Assembly (NCBI GenBank): GCA_036897095.1
Contig: JAYMSP010000070.1
Location: 1-64,000 of the forward strand
Direction of reading: 5' to 3'
Length of the DNA stretch: 64,000 nt
DNA from: Plantago elongata
Lineage: Eukaryota; Streptophyta; Magnoliopsida; Lamiales; Plantaginaceae
Below the pieces are notes generated by a model, which worked only from the letters and a program-made list of their open reading frames with translations, was not told the origin of the DNA and made no database searches. Below are positions 34,483 through 47,600 of this stretch, piece by piece (positions within the stretch are counted from its first letter, which is position 1; each line of letters begins with the position of its first letter). A program made the translations under genes and the position numbers.

Positions 34483-34790
34483 TTTCTTTTTTTTTTTTAA
34501 CGACTAAAATTTTATTAGTTAAGAGAAGTGAAGAGTATAAAGAATATTTCCAACATAACAAATGGAAAATGCAACCATATCCTCGAAATAAAAAACACAC
34601 TCTAAAGCTCAGCTACAAGTACATCAACCAATTACAACAATCGAAGGTAGCAAAAATCCATAACCCAATACCAGTGACTAATCTACCACCAGGATCTACT
34701 CAACAGGCGGCTCCCTCATCATAATCAGCACCTCATGCCTATCTCTGCCTCAAACACTGAAACTCCACCTCATCACCAATTACATACTAG
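34483..34790 (-). mobile_element. 3' end of a LINE-like retroelement or retrocopy
   Basis: Read on the minus strand, about 300 bp of unique sequence end in CTTAACTAATAAAATTTTAG, then TCGTTAAAAAAAAAAAA. A 3' fragment with an A-tail of this form is typical of a 5'-truncated LINE copy. No coding part was recognised and no clear target-site duplication was found. Confidence 0.45.
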
Positions 34791-35734
34791 TAAACAATTA
34801 CTAGCCACCGTCTATTCATGAAAGAATTCGATATTATATATTTGATCGATATCCGCACTCTAGTACGTGTTTGTTTGGTATACATATTTATCAACTCTCA
34901 CCACACTTAAGTCGTTTTTTTAGATAGTATTTAGACATGCCTAACACGATAACGGTGATGTCGAAGCACCATCGATCCACTTCGGTTGATTGTGAGGGCT
35001 GGGGTAAAATTTGTTTTGTTAGTGCTGAGGATAAACCCGACTTTTATCTTGATCTAAACAAACGAGCTAGTTAGGAAATATAAAGTACATACACAAAGAA
35101 TAAAAACAAAATAAGAAATTGAACCGTATAAATTTCGATAATTTTAATTAGACTGCATGATTCTCAAATAAATTAGGCTTGTAGGTGACGATTGGGATGT
35201 ATATATATAATATTCGAGTGGAATTCCAAAAACATAAAATTGATAAAGACCTACTGGGATAGTTGGGGAATTCAAAATTTATGCTTCCTCAATACCAAAA
35301 CATCCTCTTTTGTTAGTATTTGGACAATATAATAAGATGAAAGCCTACTTTGATTTTAAAGTTAAAACAATTAAGAAAGAGGCACTAAAGATCTTGTAAC
35401 ATCCACAAAAACAAACACTTTAGAAGATGTTTGCAAGCACTAACAAAAGCATTTTGCTTTCCCCTAATTTCAAACACTAAATCATCATGCATAATCACAA
35501 ATTTTTAATTTGTTAGTAATATTTAATGACTCAGTATTTACCAATCATGTACATTTTTTCTTTAAAATTTCATTTGTAAAAATCATAATTATATTTATTC
35601 TAAATCAATCATAACAAAAGATAATCAACTAATAAGTCTTTAATATTTTCATGAGTTATGTAAAAAAGTGTGGAATAGGAGTATGCCAGCATATTCTTAA
35701 AATAGAAGTATGTGAATAGCATCGAATGTCCAGT
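34791..35734. other. Intergenic AT-rich region
   Basis: I see no gene or clear repeat between the LINE-like tail and the tandem array that begins near 35735. Confidence 0.5.
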
Positions 35735-37335
35735 AAAGTTATGTTCTTTTCAACTAAAAAGAACAGTTTAATGCAGTTCAACTCAGCTTAGTTACATTTT
35801 ATACTACAATTCAGTTCAGTTCAGTAAATTCAGTTGAAGGGAACAGAGCTTAAATCTGACCTCAACCTACCAAGGGGTAGGGTGTTACATATGCATTGAT
35901 CATGTAATTAGCGGTTCTAAATCTCATCGGAATGAAATAAAATGTATTAAGATGCTCGTCGGAATGAAATGTAGTAACACATTTTCACTTCATAAATTAT
36001 ATTAGATCTTATTTTTGACTATATTAGTTTAGATTTCAAAATATATCGAATATGAGATTACTATTTTGTAAAAGAACATATCCATTAGTATTGTGAAATA
36101 AATAGACTGAGGTTGCAATTCAATTACTTGACATAACATAACTTCCGTTTACAAAATATAACTAACCGAGCTAAACTGAAGGAGTTTTCAGTTAAAGATA
36201 ATACTAGCAGAGCCTAACATTGTATGTTCAATAAATTTGACCTCGACCTACAAAGGAATGGAGTATTACATATAAATTGATCATGTAACTAGCAAATTTA
36301 ATCCTCATCGAAGCGGAACAAATTGTATTAAAATTAACATCTAAGTTTTTCAGCTCGTCGGAATGAAATAATTCAAAATTAATTTAACACATATTCACTT
36401 CCTGATTAGCATTTACTTTTACTATGCTAGTTGAGATTTCGTAATATAATGAATATGAGGTTACTGTTTTCCAAAGAACACATCCATTAGTCAAAATTGA
36501 GAAGAATTGATACTACACTTCATTTAAGTTCAGTTCCATTTAATTCAGTTGAGTAAATTTCGCTTGAAAAGAACAAAGTCTAAATTTGACCTCAACTTAC
36601 AAAGGGATAGGGTGTTACATATGCATCGATATGTAACTAGAGGTTTTAAATCTCATCGAATGAAATAAAATGTATTAAAACGCTGGTCGGAATGAAATGT
36701 AGATAGTTAGAATCCTAAACTAATTTAACACATTCTCACTTCATAAAGTAGCACTTATTTTGACTATATTAGTTTAGATTTCGGAAGAGATATCGAATAT
36801 GAGATTACTATTTTGTAAAAGACCATATTCATATTCTTTTAATCTCTATTTTGTAAAAGAACATATTTATATTCTTAAAAAAGCAGTCCATGAATAAGGC
36901 TTTGTTCTCTTCAACTTAAATTTCTGAACTGAACTGAATGAAATCGAACTGAACTGACGTGTTGTATAAAATATAACTAAGCTGAGCTGAGTTGAACTGA
37001 GAGACTAAATTGAACTAAATGAATTTTATGTTGAATATAACAGAGCCTAACATTGCATGTCCAATAAATTCAACCTCGGCCAACAAAAGAATGGAGTATT
37101 TACATATAAATTGATCATCTAACTAGCAATTTTAATCCTCATCGAAGCGGAATAGGTGCATTAAAATTAACATCTATCTATTTTAGCTCGTCGCGTTGAA
37201 AATTAATTTAACACATATTCACTTCCTGAATTAGCATTTTCTTTTACCATATTACTTGAGATCTCATAATATAAATATGAGATTACCATTTTTTGTGAAA
37301 AAGCATATCCATTAGTCAAAATTGTGAAATAAATA
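35735..37335. repeat. Higher-order tandem array, four alternating units
   Basis: Four units of about 350-480 bp are recognised by the landmark CTACAAAGG..TGGAGT/AGGGTGT..TACATAT near 35865, 36245, 36592 and 37075. Units 1 and 3 share GGTTTTAAATCTCATCGAAT-like text and GGAATGAAATGTAG; units 2 and 4 share TTTAATCCTCATCGAAGCGG and ACACATATTCACTTCCTGA. The order is therefore A-B-A'-B', a duplication of an already duplicated pair. Each unit also carries a remnant of the same Tourist-like MITE. The array ends about 85 bp before the TATA box of the DUF4408 gene. Confidence 0.75.
36898..37047. mobile_element. Tourist-like MITE, best copy (TTCAGTT family)
   Basis: The ends GGCTTTGTTCTCTTCAACTT and, inverted, GGCTCTGTTATATTCAACAT match at about 75 percent over 27 bp. 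TAA stands on both sides (36895-36897, 37048-37050), as in PIF/Harbinger MITEs. Inside are GAACTGAACTGA words and TATAACTAAGCTGAGCTGAG. Non-coding, 150 bp. Confidence 0.75.
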
Positions 37336-37421
37336 GAATGAGATTTAAAAAATCCAATGACTTGGCATAACATAACTCGTGTTTTCAATAATTGAAACAT
37401 CACCCACCCTCTCTCCCCATC

Positions 37422-37429
37422 TATATAAA
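37422..37429 (+). promoter_or_regulatory. TATA box of the DUF4408 gene
   Basis: TATATAAA about 230 bp before the ATG at 37657, followed by a CT-rich leader (CTCTTTCTCTCTATTTCGG), a usual plant core promoter. Confidence 0.65.
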
Positions 37430-37582
37430 CCCCAATCTCAAAGCTCAAAGACCCACTCAACACACACCTACTACTCTTTCTCTCTATTTCGGTATTTCTC
37501 TCTAGAAAACAAAAGAACCGCCAATCAATTGTTCTGTAATTCTGTTCATCAAAGTCTCCCCAAATTACCTTTTCATCAGTCT

Positions 37583-37747
37583 ATGTATGCATACGATTCC
37601 AATTCCACTCACAATTCCCCTTTCAATCTCATCAAAAACAATCTAAACACCGAAAAATGGAATCATCATCATCATCATTCAGAGCATTCGATAATGTCAA
37701 GTTCGAGAAGGAGAACGCAATCGCCAGATTCAACCGATTTCGCCTAA
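37583..37747 (+). other. Upstream open reading frame overlapping the DUF4408 start
   Basis: Downstream of the TATA box an ATG at 37583 opens a 54-codon frame that runs across the main ATG (37657) in another frame and ends at 37747. A second ATG at 37587 opens a 19-codon frame that ends before the main start. Scanning ribosomes would meet both first. The effect on translation is not shown. Confidence 0.5.
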
Positions 37748-38367
37748 TTGCCAAGTTCTGGCAATTTCTCGAACTCGCGCTGATTCTCGCGCTAATTTCC
37801 TGGTCGACGACTCGTGTGCCGGCTTTTTTGAGAATTTCCGGCGAGTATTTGATGAGTTTCTCGGCGTACATGATGAACCATCACGTTGTGTTTTTGATCG
37901 GAAACGTTCTGATTGTGGTAATTTTCACGATCTGTCGTAAAGGCGACGAGGTTGATCGGTCTGGTGGAGAGGATTTGTATGATGAGTATATTAAACATAG
38001 TCGGATTGAGCCTGCTCTGCCTGTAATTGAGGAGGATAAGCAGATTGTTATGGTGGCTGAGGATGAGAGGAAAGCGATTAGTGTTCCGGTTCGGCAATGC
38101 GATGATGTGGCTGAGGCGATTGAGAAGGCGAGTAGGCAGATTAGGAGGTTTCAGAGGACTCAGTCGGAGAAGCTGAAGCGAGAGATTGTGGTGAGTTCGA
38201 GGCCTGAGCTTAGGCGATCGGAGACGGAGAGGTTTAAAGCTATTGTTCCATCGAAAAAGGTTGAACCGGAGTTACCGGAGATCGAGAGGCTGAGTAACGA
38301 AGAGTTTCAGCGGACTGTTGATGCGTTCATTGATAGGCACTGGAGCAAAAGGAAAACAGTGCAGTGA
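37657..38367 (+). CDS. DUF4408/DUF761 membrane protein
   Basis: Intronless gene, 236 residues, start chosen at the first in-frame ATG after the leader. The N-terminal DUF4408 part has two hydrophobic segments, about 33-52 (KFWQFLELALILALISW) and about 76-93 (HVVFLIGNVLIVVIFTI), with the NHH word before the second. A charged middle follows. The C-terminal DUF761 word is LSNEEFQRTVDAFIDRHW (212-229). This architecture is common in plant proteins expressed in fibres and vascular tissue; no biochemical role is established for it as far as I know. The protein probably sits in a membrane with its C-terminus in the cytosol. The gene has upstream start codons in its leader and a repeat array directly before its promoter. 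Confidence 0.92.
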   Translation: MESSSSSFRAFDNVKFEKENAIARFNRFRLIAKFWQFLELALILALISWSTTRVPAFLRISGEYLMSFSAYMMNHHVVFLIGNVLIVVIFTICRKGDEVDRSGGEDLYDEYIKHSRIEPALPVIEEDKQIVMVAEDERKAISVPVRQCDDVAEAIEKASRQIRRFQRTQSEKLKREIVVSSRPELRRSETERFKAIVPSKKVEPELPEIERLSNEEFQRTVDAFIDRHWSKRKTVQ

Positions 38368-41300
38368 TGAACTGATAATTGTGAAATTACTAGCACTGAT
38401 TGACAGTGCTAGGAGAGTGGTGGGAATTTGAAGGTGCAGTTTGAGCCTTTGAGTACAGTGATCAGTGAACAAACTTCTGCAAAACGAACACCAGTACAGG
38501 GCTTATTAGACGTCTAATTCTCTGTTTTAATCTGAGTTAGAATATGGAGGCCAAGTTGAAATTCACTACTGTAATGCTGTTATAGTTCTTCGTTCCTCAT
38601 GATTTTCGTAACTGTTTAAGAACTCATGTAAATGGCTTTCTCGAGCTAATGGTGATTTGAATAAGCTAAATGTCTGGATAAATCTATCGTGTGATTTATG
38701 GTACTAGGTAAAAGGCTCGAATATTTCCTCACATTTAGGATGCATACGTTAATTATGATTTATGATACTTATGGTGCGAAACTGCAAATAAAAGACCTGA
38801 ACATAGAGAAGAGTACATGTAACTTATGTATCTACGTTTTGGTCACTACCACCGGCCGGAAAGTGACATGACATGGAGTTTGTAATTTGAGACACGAATG
38901 GTTGAGGGTTGGCCTGGTCGGCCTGGAAGGAAGCAACATATGGTGCCAGCAGGTGCCATATCGTCTCATTTTGGAAGATTGATCCAAAAGAAATGTCGAA
39001 TGGTGATGCTATATATTGTAAAACCCTTCGACACTTACGATCAATATATGTCGAGATCGTTACTATCTAGTTCAACAGTTATAGACAAGTCATGTCAGGG
39101 ACCGGCGGAAGTCCGTGGAGTAGAATTGTCTAACTGTCCTGCTTATCCAATCTCCATAAACATGAATTGAATACTTGGGCTATCTACGTGCTCTTATCAT
39201 AAGAGGTCGCAATGTATGTAATTATGCACTTTAATGAATCGATTATGTTGAAGTTAAAGATAATTGATTTCATTGCTTAAAAGAAAAAATGAACTGATAA
39301 ATACATAGATGTTCTTTATATGAAACCCGCCACCTCTAAGATCACGGATACATTATTTTATAAAAGTGTTGGATAGTATATTTTTGTTTAAAAGAAATTA
39401 CAAGGTAAATTACACGAATATTTGCACGTAAATTCTATCTCACTTTTAATATATGCGGAGATGAAAGTGGTGACGGAGATAAAGGGGTGCAGATGGGTGC
39501 GGCCGCACCCCCAAAACTCGGACGGACTTTTAATATATAGTCGGTTAATTCTGTTCTTTTTTTGTCGAGTTATATAAATTTAATATTTTATTGATGTATA
39601 TGCTTGTTAAATATACTTTATTTATAATTTTTGACTAATATGTTATATTTAAAATACGAAAATTTTACGTTAATTCGTTTCCATATACGAGTTCAATAAT
39701 AAGATTTTATTCACTTGAAAAAAGTATTGCATTCTTGAAATTCGAGTTCTAGCTCTGTTTCCGGACGAAAGTCAAGTCAAGTCATGTTTCTGCTACAGGA
39801 GTAAATTTCGCAAGAAAACTCTACCAAGGAGAAGAGAAGACTATAATTGTTGACTATTTTAGCCAGGAAGGCAACCACTATTGGATAAAATTCTTCCTTT
39901 TCTCTTTGTTCTTCCTCCTTTTCATCTCTTTCCTTAGTGCCACGGCAATCCCAATTTAAAGAAATTATTGGACAACAATTGTCTCCATTTCTGACAAAAG
40001 AGAACAAACTAAATTAAATTGGATTGCGAAATGGAAAGTGTTAGTATTATATAAAACTGACGCATAAATTAGAATTTTATCTGTATACAAACTTGGCTGG
40101 CTGGCTAGAACATATTTTTAATTTTACAGGTAGAAAATTTGGTGGCAAAATTGCCAGTATTTTTATGTCGAATCTTCATGTTATTCCAAGTGGTACCACA
40201 ATTAAACGATTGTCCATCAACTTGGCATTTTAATTAGAGCTTAATTTTATCTTTACCCATTATCCACTAACCTCAGTTTGCAGGGAAAAAAAAAAGTTCC
40301 CTCTCTAAACCGTGAAATTGATGAACACGAAACGAAAATAAAATAAAACTAGAAGAAGAAAAAGAACTTCAACCCGTACTTTCTACACTGTCTGGTATGA
40401 GATGAAAAGAAAACTTTCGATCCTGTTAAAACTCAACTACAATATAATTACTATTGATATACAATTTGCATTCGAAATGGTGAGAAAACTTAACCCTTAT
40501 ATAACGTCCTGTATATCAGTGCTAAAACACCGAGGAGTGAGGACAACCAAAAAAGTAGGAAAATGCATCACTGATTGCTGATTAAACCCAAAGGTCATAT
40601 CAATTGTACTTACCTTAACAATGTCATTAATGCAATAACTGACACGATAACTTAGATGATCCAATGATTAACGGCTCATACCAAAACCCGAATCAGTGGG
40701 TTTCAACTCCCTTTTTGCCCCATATCATGATGAAACAATTATAATCCTTCTGAAAGTTTCTCTTCTGGAGAAAAAAGCAACTCTTCCTTTGAAATTAGTC
40801 ACAAAAGTTAAAACTTTTCAATTAGAATTAGTAGTGTATCATTATCTCCATAAACTACCTAATTAGTCATAATTACCGAGTAGCTCAGTGGGGTTTAAGA
40901 GGACCATTCTTTTTAATCCATTACAAAAAGTGTTAATTAATAAATCGCTATCCGAATTGCAGTTCGTGCGTAATTGAAATGATTGCTTAATTGCTCGCTA
41001 ATCCGTTAAGTTTCTATCTAAATATCCATAACAATCTACTAGGACTTGCAATTATTGTTTTGGACTGTGTTGTGTAATAGTAGTAACATGTATACTTTTG
41101 ACATTTTTTGATGCGTTTGGTACAAATATTCTTATATATTTAATGGTCACGGCCAAGAAATGCATTATTTTTGTTCTCTTTAAGATTATATAAGCTATTG
41201 TATATGTAGCTTAAGAAGATAAGAGAACTCTTTTTTCTATAATAAGGTGTAATAATTGCACAAGGATCCAATTCTTGGTCGTTCAAGGTACCTTTTGTTT

Positions 41301-44300
41301 CCAACATCTACCGACGATTGTTGGATTATTATCACTTGTACATAATCTTGAGTTGCTAATAATTAGTCATGCATGCATCCTCCTGCAGAAATATATAATC
41401 CCGAAGCACGCATGAGTTGTCCAACGCGTGTCTCCGGCCTTAATCGATCGAGTTTTGAATAGTCACTTTCTTTTTGAAATGATAAATTTCTAAATTAATT
41501 GTCAATTTGATGTATAAAAAAGTATACGAAATGCTCACTGAGAAATTGACATACGAGCTAATTAAATTCAACTCCAATTGGAAACGAGTGTAAAGAAGAC
41601 TTTCTTACACGTACATGGTACACCAATGACCAACCTAACGGCTAACTTCTCCATTCACAATCAAAAATAACATAATTTTAAGAAATTTAAAACTCGATCA
41701 CGACATGTTATTTTCTTGAATTGAAAGGAAGTACGAAATTAATAGGCGGAGCCGACACTTAGACAATTGTTAATGACTTTATCGGATAATAATCAATAGG
41801 TGTATGATATATTGTTACTAGTCAGCATTTGGCCACGATAAATCATTCTCACGGTTTGGCATGAGGGAGACTCGTTGGTTCGGGTGTTTACAAGTTTACG
41901 AACAACACAATTACGAGAGGACAAATGTATACTACTACAATATTTTAAAGTCGAACTTGTTGAATTTTAGGTAGCATCTTTCCAGAATTATAATTCATTT
42001 TTCTTTCATTTATCCATGATGTTGACTTGAAGAATCTAACATAGTCTTTTGGATTAGATTAATGGCTGTTTTTGTGTATTCATTATATTTTTTTATTGAG
42101 TTGTTTTATTAATTTAATTTATTCCTTTACAGGTGCACCACATACACACTCAATTTCCAGACATACTTAATGGCTCAACCTTACTCCCCAATTAAAAAAA
42201 ATGAAAAGAGTTGGTAAAATAACGATTTAAAGAAATAAAGGCACAATTGTTTTTGGGTTATAGACTCCACAGTGTTCTGAAATCTTAAATTAAATTTTGT
42301 GGGTCACAAATTTAAAGTGTCAATTGTCCCAAAATTCTTGATTTTGACAAATATTGCAAGTTTAAAGTATCAAAGTACTAAATTCCTTACTCTTGGTAGC
42401 TAGAAATTAACAAGTGAGAAGTTGTAATTAGCATAGGAGAATTATTTTTAGGAAAAATATTATCTATACTGCAAGCCCAATGCAACAAACTACATATTTA
42501 GATAACTATACATGTTAATTACTTAATTAGAGTGTGTATGCAAATGATAATTAATAACTAAATTAGTAGAGAGAATTTGTTGATTTGCAAATTGCAATAC
42601 AGTCAGACTCAGAAGAGCTGCCAACTTAATATTCTTTTGGCTTGTTCATCACAGTTGCCTAATGATATGATGTTTCTTTTTTGTATTTTCCTTTTAATTG
42701 TAGTTTGTTATATCATATATGCTTCATCATGATTAAAAGTTTTTCATATGCATAATCATTTTTCTTTCCAGTCCATTTTGGATAATCCTCTTTTGTCTGT
42801 ACCATTAGTACTTAATCTACCTTAAATCCATGATTAAGGCCTCATGTGTAGGTTCTGATTTCATCTTAATTATATTCATTGTGAACCTACTAACACATAA
42901 GTTGTTGACTTTATCCATTATGTGATCATTTGCCATTCTTTTCTCTTTCTCCTATCTAATTGCTCTAACTTTAAAAAACATGCATGATACACTTTAGTTT
43001 TGTTAATCCTAGAGTTTACTCTGAACTACTTCTAGCTAGGTGACTTGGTTGGACATTTTGAGATTAGTTTATAAGAGAACAAGAGCTTAAAAAAATATCA
43101 CAGAATTTAGAGGCCAATTAAAACTCAATTTACTTTCAAAATCAGAGATACATATTTTTGCACTCTCTTCTCATAAGATACATGCTTAATTTTCATTTTA
43201 AATGTCACACAGATCATTAGTAGAGTAGTAGATGCACTAAGGCGAGACAGACATAGTATATTCCCAAGTATATCAACCTATTATCTATCTTACTCACAAC
43301 TATTATTCGTATGTATGATACCCACTAGTACCTTAATCTCCGTATCAAAAAGCAAATGATACTTACATTTGTTCTCGAACTGAAAGATTATAGTACCCGA
43401 ATTGATGCAAATTATAGTGGCCTAGCTGGATCTTTATTGCCATGCCAACTAGACAACTGAACGAACAAGTCAGTAAGGACTGGACCTCTAGAAAATGAGC
43501 CCAGTACGAATCAAATGCATAACTGGCATGCACAAAATATGTAACCAAAACTTGTTGCAGAACAGATTTAGTAATGTATGTACCAACAATCACCAAACGG
43601 GAGCAACATCAGTTATCTGCATGTTCTGCAGATAGAATTACGTTTATTATGTCTCCAACAACCATGCCAATCCCACTGTCACCTATAATTGCATGTATGT
43701 ATGTGGTTGGATTTGGATATATACACAACAAAAGAATACTACTACAAAGCATCCGTATCACCGTATCTATCCTCAAGTAAGGTTGCAAAAAAAGAAGCCG
43801 AGAAGAATGCATTCTCTGCGTCAAAAAACTAACCTATAACATGAACCATAGATAAAAGAAGACAGATGGAATCTCCTTGGAATGACATCAGTAAAAAGCC
43901 CTGGAATATTATAACTTCCATTGAACCTGTAGAATTGAAGCGCTTGCAATTCAAGGTTTCATAATTTAAAGTTGAAGGCTGAAATGATCCCCTTTGAAGC
44001 ACCTAATAGATGTGCATTATGTCAGGATTCTTCCTTGGGGTAGGTTATTCCATAGACCGGGTCTATGAGTAAGTTGTATACCTTGTGGCTCACAATGAAC
44101 CACATCATTTTGGTATTTTCCTTTTCTTGAACTCATGCAGGATGTCAAGGATTGAACAGACTGGTGTTATCCATGTTGAGAGCTATAAGAACCGAGATGC
44201 TTGTTATCACGGCAAGCCAAAACAGAGTTGATGATTCTGCAAATTCCATACACTTCGTTAGTCATATACTTGGTACTCATATAACAGTTCACCAAAAAAA

Positions 44301-44628
44301 AAATACAACACATTTGAAGTTTTGAACAGTTGGAGAATAATCTGCACTTCGGAAAAATGGCAGCTTACAGCACAAAATGCAGATTATTTACCCCGAACCT
44401 TCGCAAACTATTGGCAATGTAAGATTTAGCCTGTTGCCATAATGACCTTCCAAATTTCATCAAATTAACCTATACAATGAGAAATATCGGGAACTGGGGA
44501 AGAAAATGGTTAATGCCACATTCTATTGACAATCATAACCCTGCACGGGATGGAAGAATACTCTTGGGGGAGTTGGATTCAGGACACATTTTCAGTCTTT
44601 ATAAGGTCATGCTCCACAATCCGCATAC
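38368..44628. other. Long intergenic region without a recognised gene
   Basis: After the 3' end of the DUF4408 gene I find no coding exon, tRNA or known microRNA sequence up to the stop codon of the SMP/C2 gene at 44629. It is AT-rich. The only marked structure is a 16-bp GC palindrome at 39495. The last several hundred bases should be the 3' untranslated region of the SMP/C2 gene. Confidence 0.5.
39495..39510. repeat. Perfect GC-rich palindrome
   Basis: GGGTGCGGCCGCACCC is perfectly self-complementary in a very AT-rich surrounding. It may be the end of an eroded transposable element. Confidence 0.7.
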
Positions 44629-47600
44629 TTAATAAGTAAATCGTACATTGGCCAATTTTTTAGGGGTTTCAAACAATTTGAATTTGAGTGCTAGAAGAAT
44701 ACCTCCAGAACTACTAGATTCAGGTTCAGAAGTTTGCTGGGCAGAACTGACATTTTGATCATTCAGTAATGATGAATTTGTATCTCTTCCATCATCTAAA
44801 GACTTCGTATTCGCTGGTTCAGATGTCACTATACCACGGAATTCCTCACTTACTAACAAAGCCGCAAGGACATCTATAAAAGATTCCTTATTTGCCTCCA
44901 TCACAAAGCCATTTCCTAATTGCTCTGACATGGAGGCATCCAGGTCGTCAGAGTCGGATAGTTCATCCATAGTTGACTCTGAAATGGTGGATGCTTTCTC
45001 CACCTTTTCATCTTCTTCATCTTCCACATATGCTTTGTATGTCATTCTCAGGAGGAGCTCTCCTGCAGACCCTTTTCCAAACAGACTCCAACCAACTCGC
45101 AACACCACTATTCTGTCTGCTGGAACGGTATCTTTCAGTGATCCAATATCAACCTACAAATAGTAATTAATAAGACATTTTCATAATTGTTAATTAAATC
45201 AAACACTCAATTAGAACCATAACTACTAAATAGGAAATAAAACACCCAATTAGAAATCATAATCATAAAATACAGAGACTTTTTGGGCCTCATATTTGTT
45301 CATACTCCAGGGATCTGATTGAAAAGCGAACATCTAGTAGGTGTGTCGGTGCAATTAATCCTAAATTTCTTGATTCCATTACCAAGAATTTTATTATAGT
45401 TATTGACAAAAAAGTGTTTTGCCCCCTAAAGTTGCATGTGTGCAATTTTCCCATGGAAATCTCAAATTCAGTATGACATGTGACATGAAAATGTTTGGTT
45501 GGGGTGGGGGTGGGGGGGTGCTGGGAACCAGACCGAGAATCTCACAACGATACACGCAAACATTAGGTGTGCACTTGGCTCACAAAATTAGAATACTAAT
45601 CCGCCAGCTCTGACAATGAAACTGTATCTAATATTGTGAGCTGTTTCATGTAACTTCTAAACTCTCCACTGTGCTTGTATCATATCGAATTCATGTCCCC
45701 GTATCGGTGTCCAACATACTTCATGTTTATATACATACCATTATCCTTGTTTCTTTAGGGGTACAGAAATTACCTCTCCATTCAGTACTTAATGTTTCCA
45801 GTAAAGGAGGTTATAGGATCGTCAAACGGAAAAAATATTGTTAGTTCATTAAGAAAAAACAGCTTGTTTACACTTTCTCAAACCAAAGTCAAATCCAGCA
45901 TATCAGATATTACCATCAGGTGTTGGGAAAGAACAGACGAAGCAGAGGGAAAAAAACAGACTGTCTGAGTTTGTCAAAGCTCACAATGAAGAAAACACTG
46001 AATCATCTGTGACCGTATATAACTCACCTCAGCAGTACCGACTGTCAAATCTGTGAATCCAAGAGAGTCCTTTACTTCAACATATAATTTTTGTTTCCTC
46101 GGGTTAGCAACCAACATGTTGAAATCCTGCATGAGGCACAGTAATGATTACTTGCAAATCAAGAACTTCGACACGTAAAACTTTCCTATAACACAGAGAA
46201 TTTCAGACTACAAATTGAGTTAATGAACTCACTTGATTCCAAATTGGTTCACCAGGAGGTCCAATGACAGTAGTTTGGCTGTTCCTTTTACTACGTATTA
46301 CTTGATCTCCCAACCTTAAGATTACGTATGGGTCTGTTTTACCTGATCAAATGAAGTATCTGCATCAATATTACTACAGAGAAAGCTGTGTAACAAGAAA
46401 CAGTGATTGCAGGTAAGCTAATCAACTTCGCAAAAAGAAGAAATGAAAGCTACTGAAGAAAAAAAACTCTAACAAGAAAAGGCTAAAAGAACAAGAATAT
46501 GAATTGAGTAAGAAGTACAACAATACCATAGAAAACATATGACAGTTTCCGTGCATCTAAAAGAGTAACTGACAATTCTCCAGCAAAGTCACTGTTGCCT
46601 TCTTGAATCCCTCCAGCTTTAGACTCACTTTTCATAGGCCCAGCAGCTTTACTATCTTGAGCGTCCCCATCTTTAGAGTCATTTTGTACAGGAACAACAG
46701 CTGTACCCTTCTGGAAATCTAGAACTATCTTTTTCGGCCGCACAAACAATCGAGGCAAATCCTCGGTCAGAAGCTTCGTCAAAAACCTGTAAGGTAAAAG
46801 AATTGGTTCATGCTTCGGAAAACAACTTCCTCGAAATACTTGAAACCGAGTAATTATGGATATAATAAGAAAATGTAGCATTTAATGTACATAACATTTT
46901 AAGACAGTCAACTGCAAAGAATGCATGTGGTATATCTGCCTGGTGGGAACTTCAAATAATTTGTGTGCTTCAAGCTCAAAATAAGAAGTGATAAGCAGTA
47001 AAAATTCAAAATTTAACTGATTCTATGTTACACTTGAATCCATCAAATTTCAACCAAAGAACATTGTACATGTTAATGTACAGGAAAAGGAACACCTAAT
47101 GAATGATGATAAAGAAAAAAGGAAACAAGTATACTGAATTATCTAACAAGTTTATATTGCATCAAAAAGAGATGATTTTAGTTTTAAGCAAAGTAACAGA
47201 CATATCAAGAAAATAGACACAAACTTGTTAAGGTACAGAGAAATGAATGAGCAATAATGAATTACTTACATTGATAGGACAGGAATTGCTGATTGATTCC
47301 AGTACACCACAATGGGACAGCAGAAGAAAATATGGAATTAGTGACATTCAGCAAACTCAGGAATTCAAGTAATCATTTTAAGCAAAAACATGATAATGAC
47401 AATATTATGTGATAAAGTTCTGACAAATAGTGACAAAATGTTCTAGAATTATAAAGCTAACAAGTTTCTCAAATCTCAATAGTAAGGTATTTTGCTTAGT
47501 TAACTTTTACAACTCAAGTTTTTCACAGGTTCAATAACATTCATCTTTTCTGCCAGTATATTCCGATTCCCATGTGTACCAGGAGACACAGGTAATTGTG

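Noticed and set aside
37379-37582. Frame running into the DUF4408 leader from before the TATA box
   Set aside because: Its start lies upstream of the TATA box; only the part from the ATG at 37583 can be on the transcript.
38898-39170. 90-codon frame downstream of the DUF4408 gene, with a GGTGCCAGCAGGTGCC word
   Set aside because: No homology recognised; the word does not match any mature microRNA I know.
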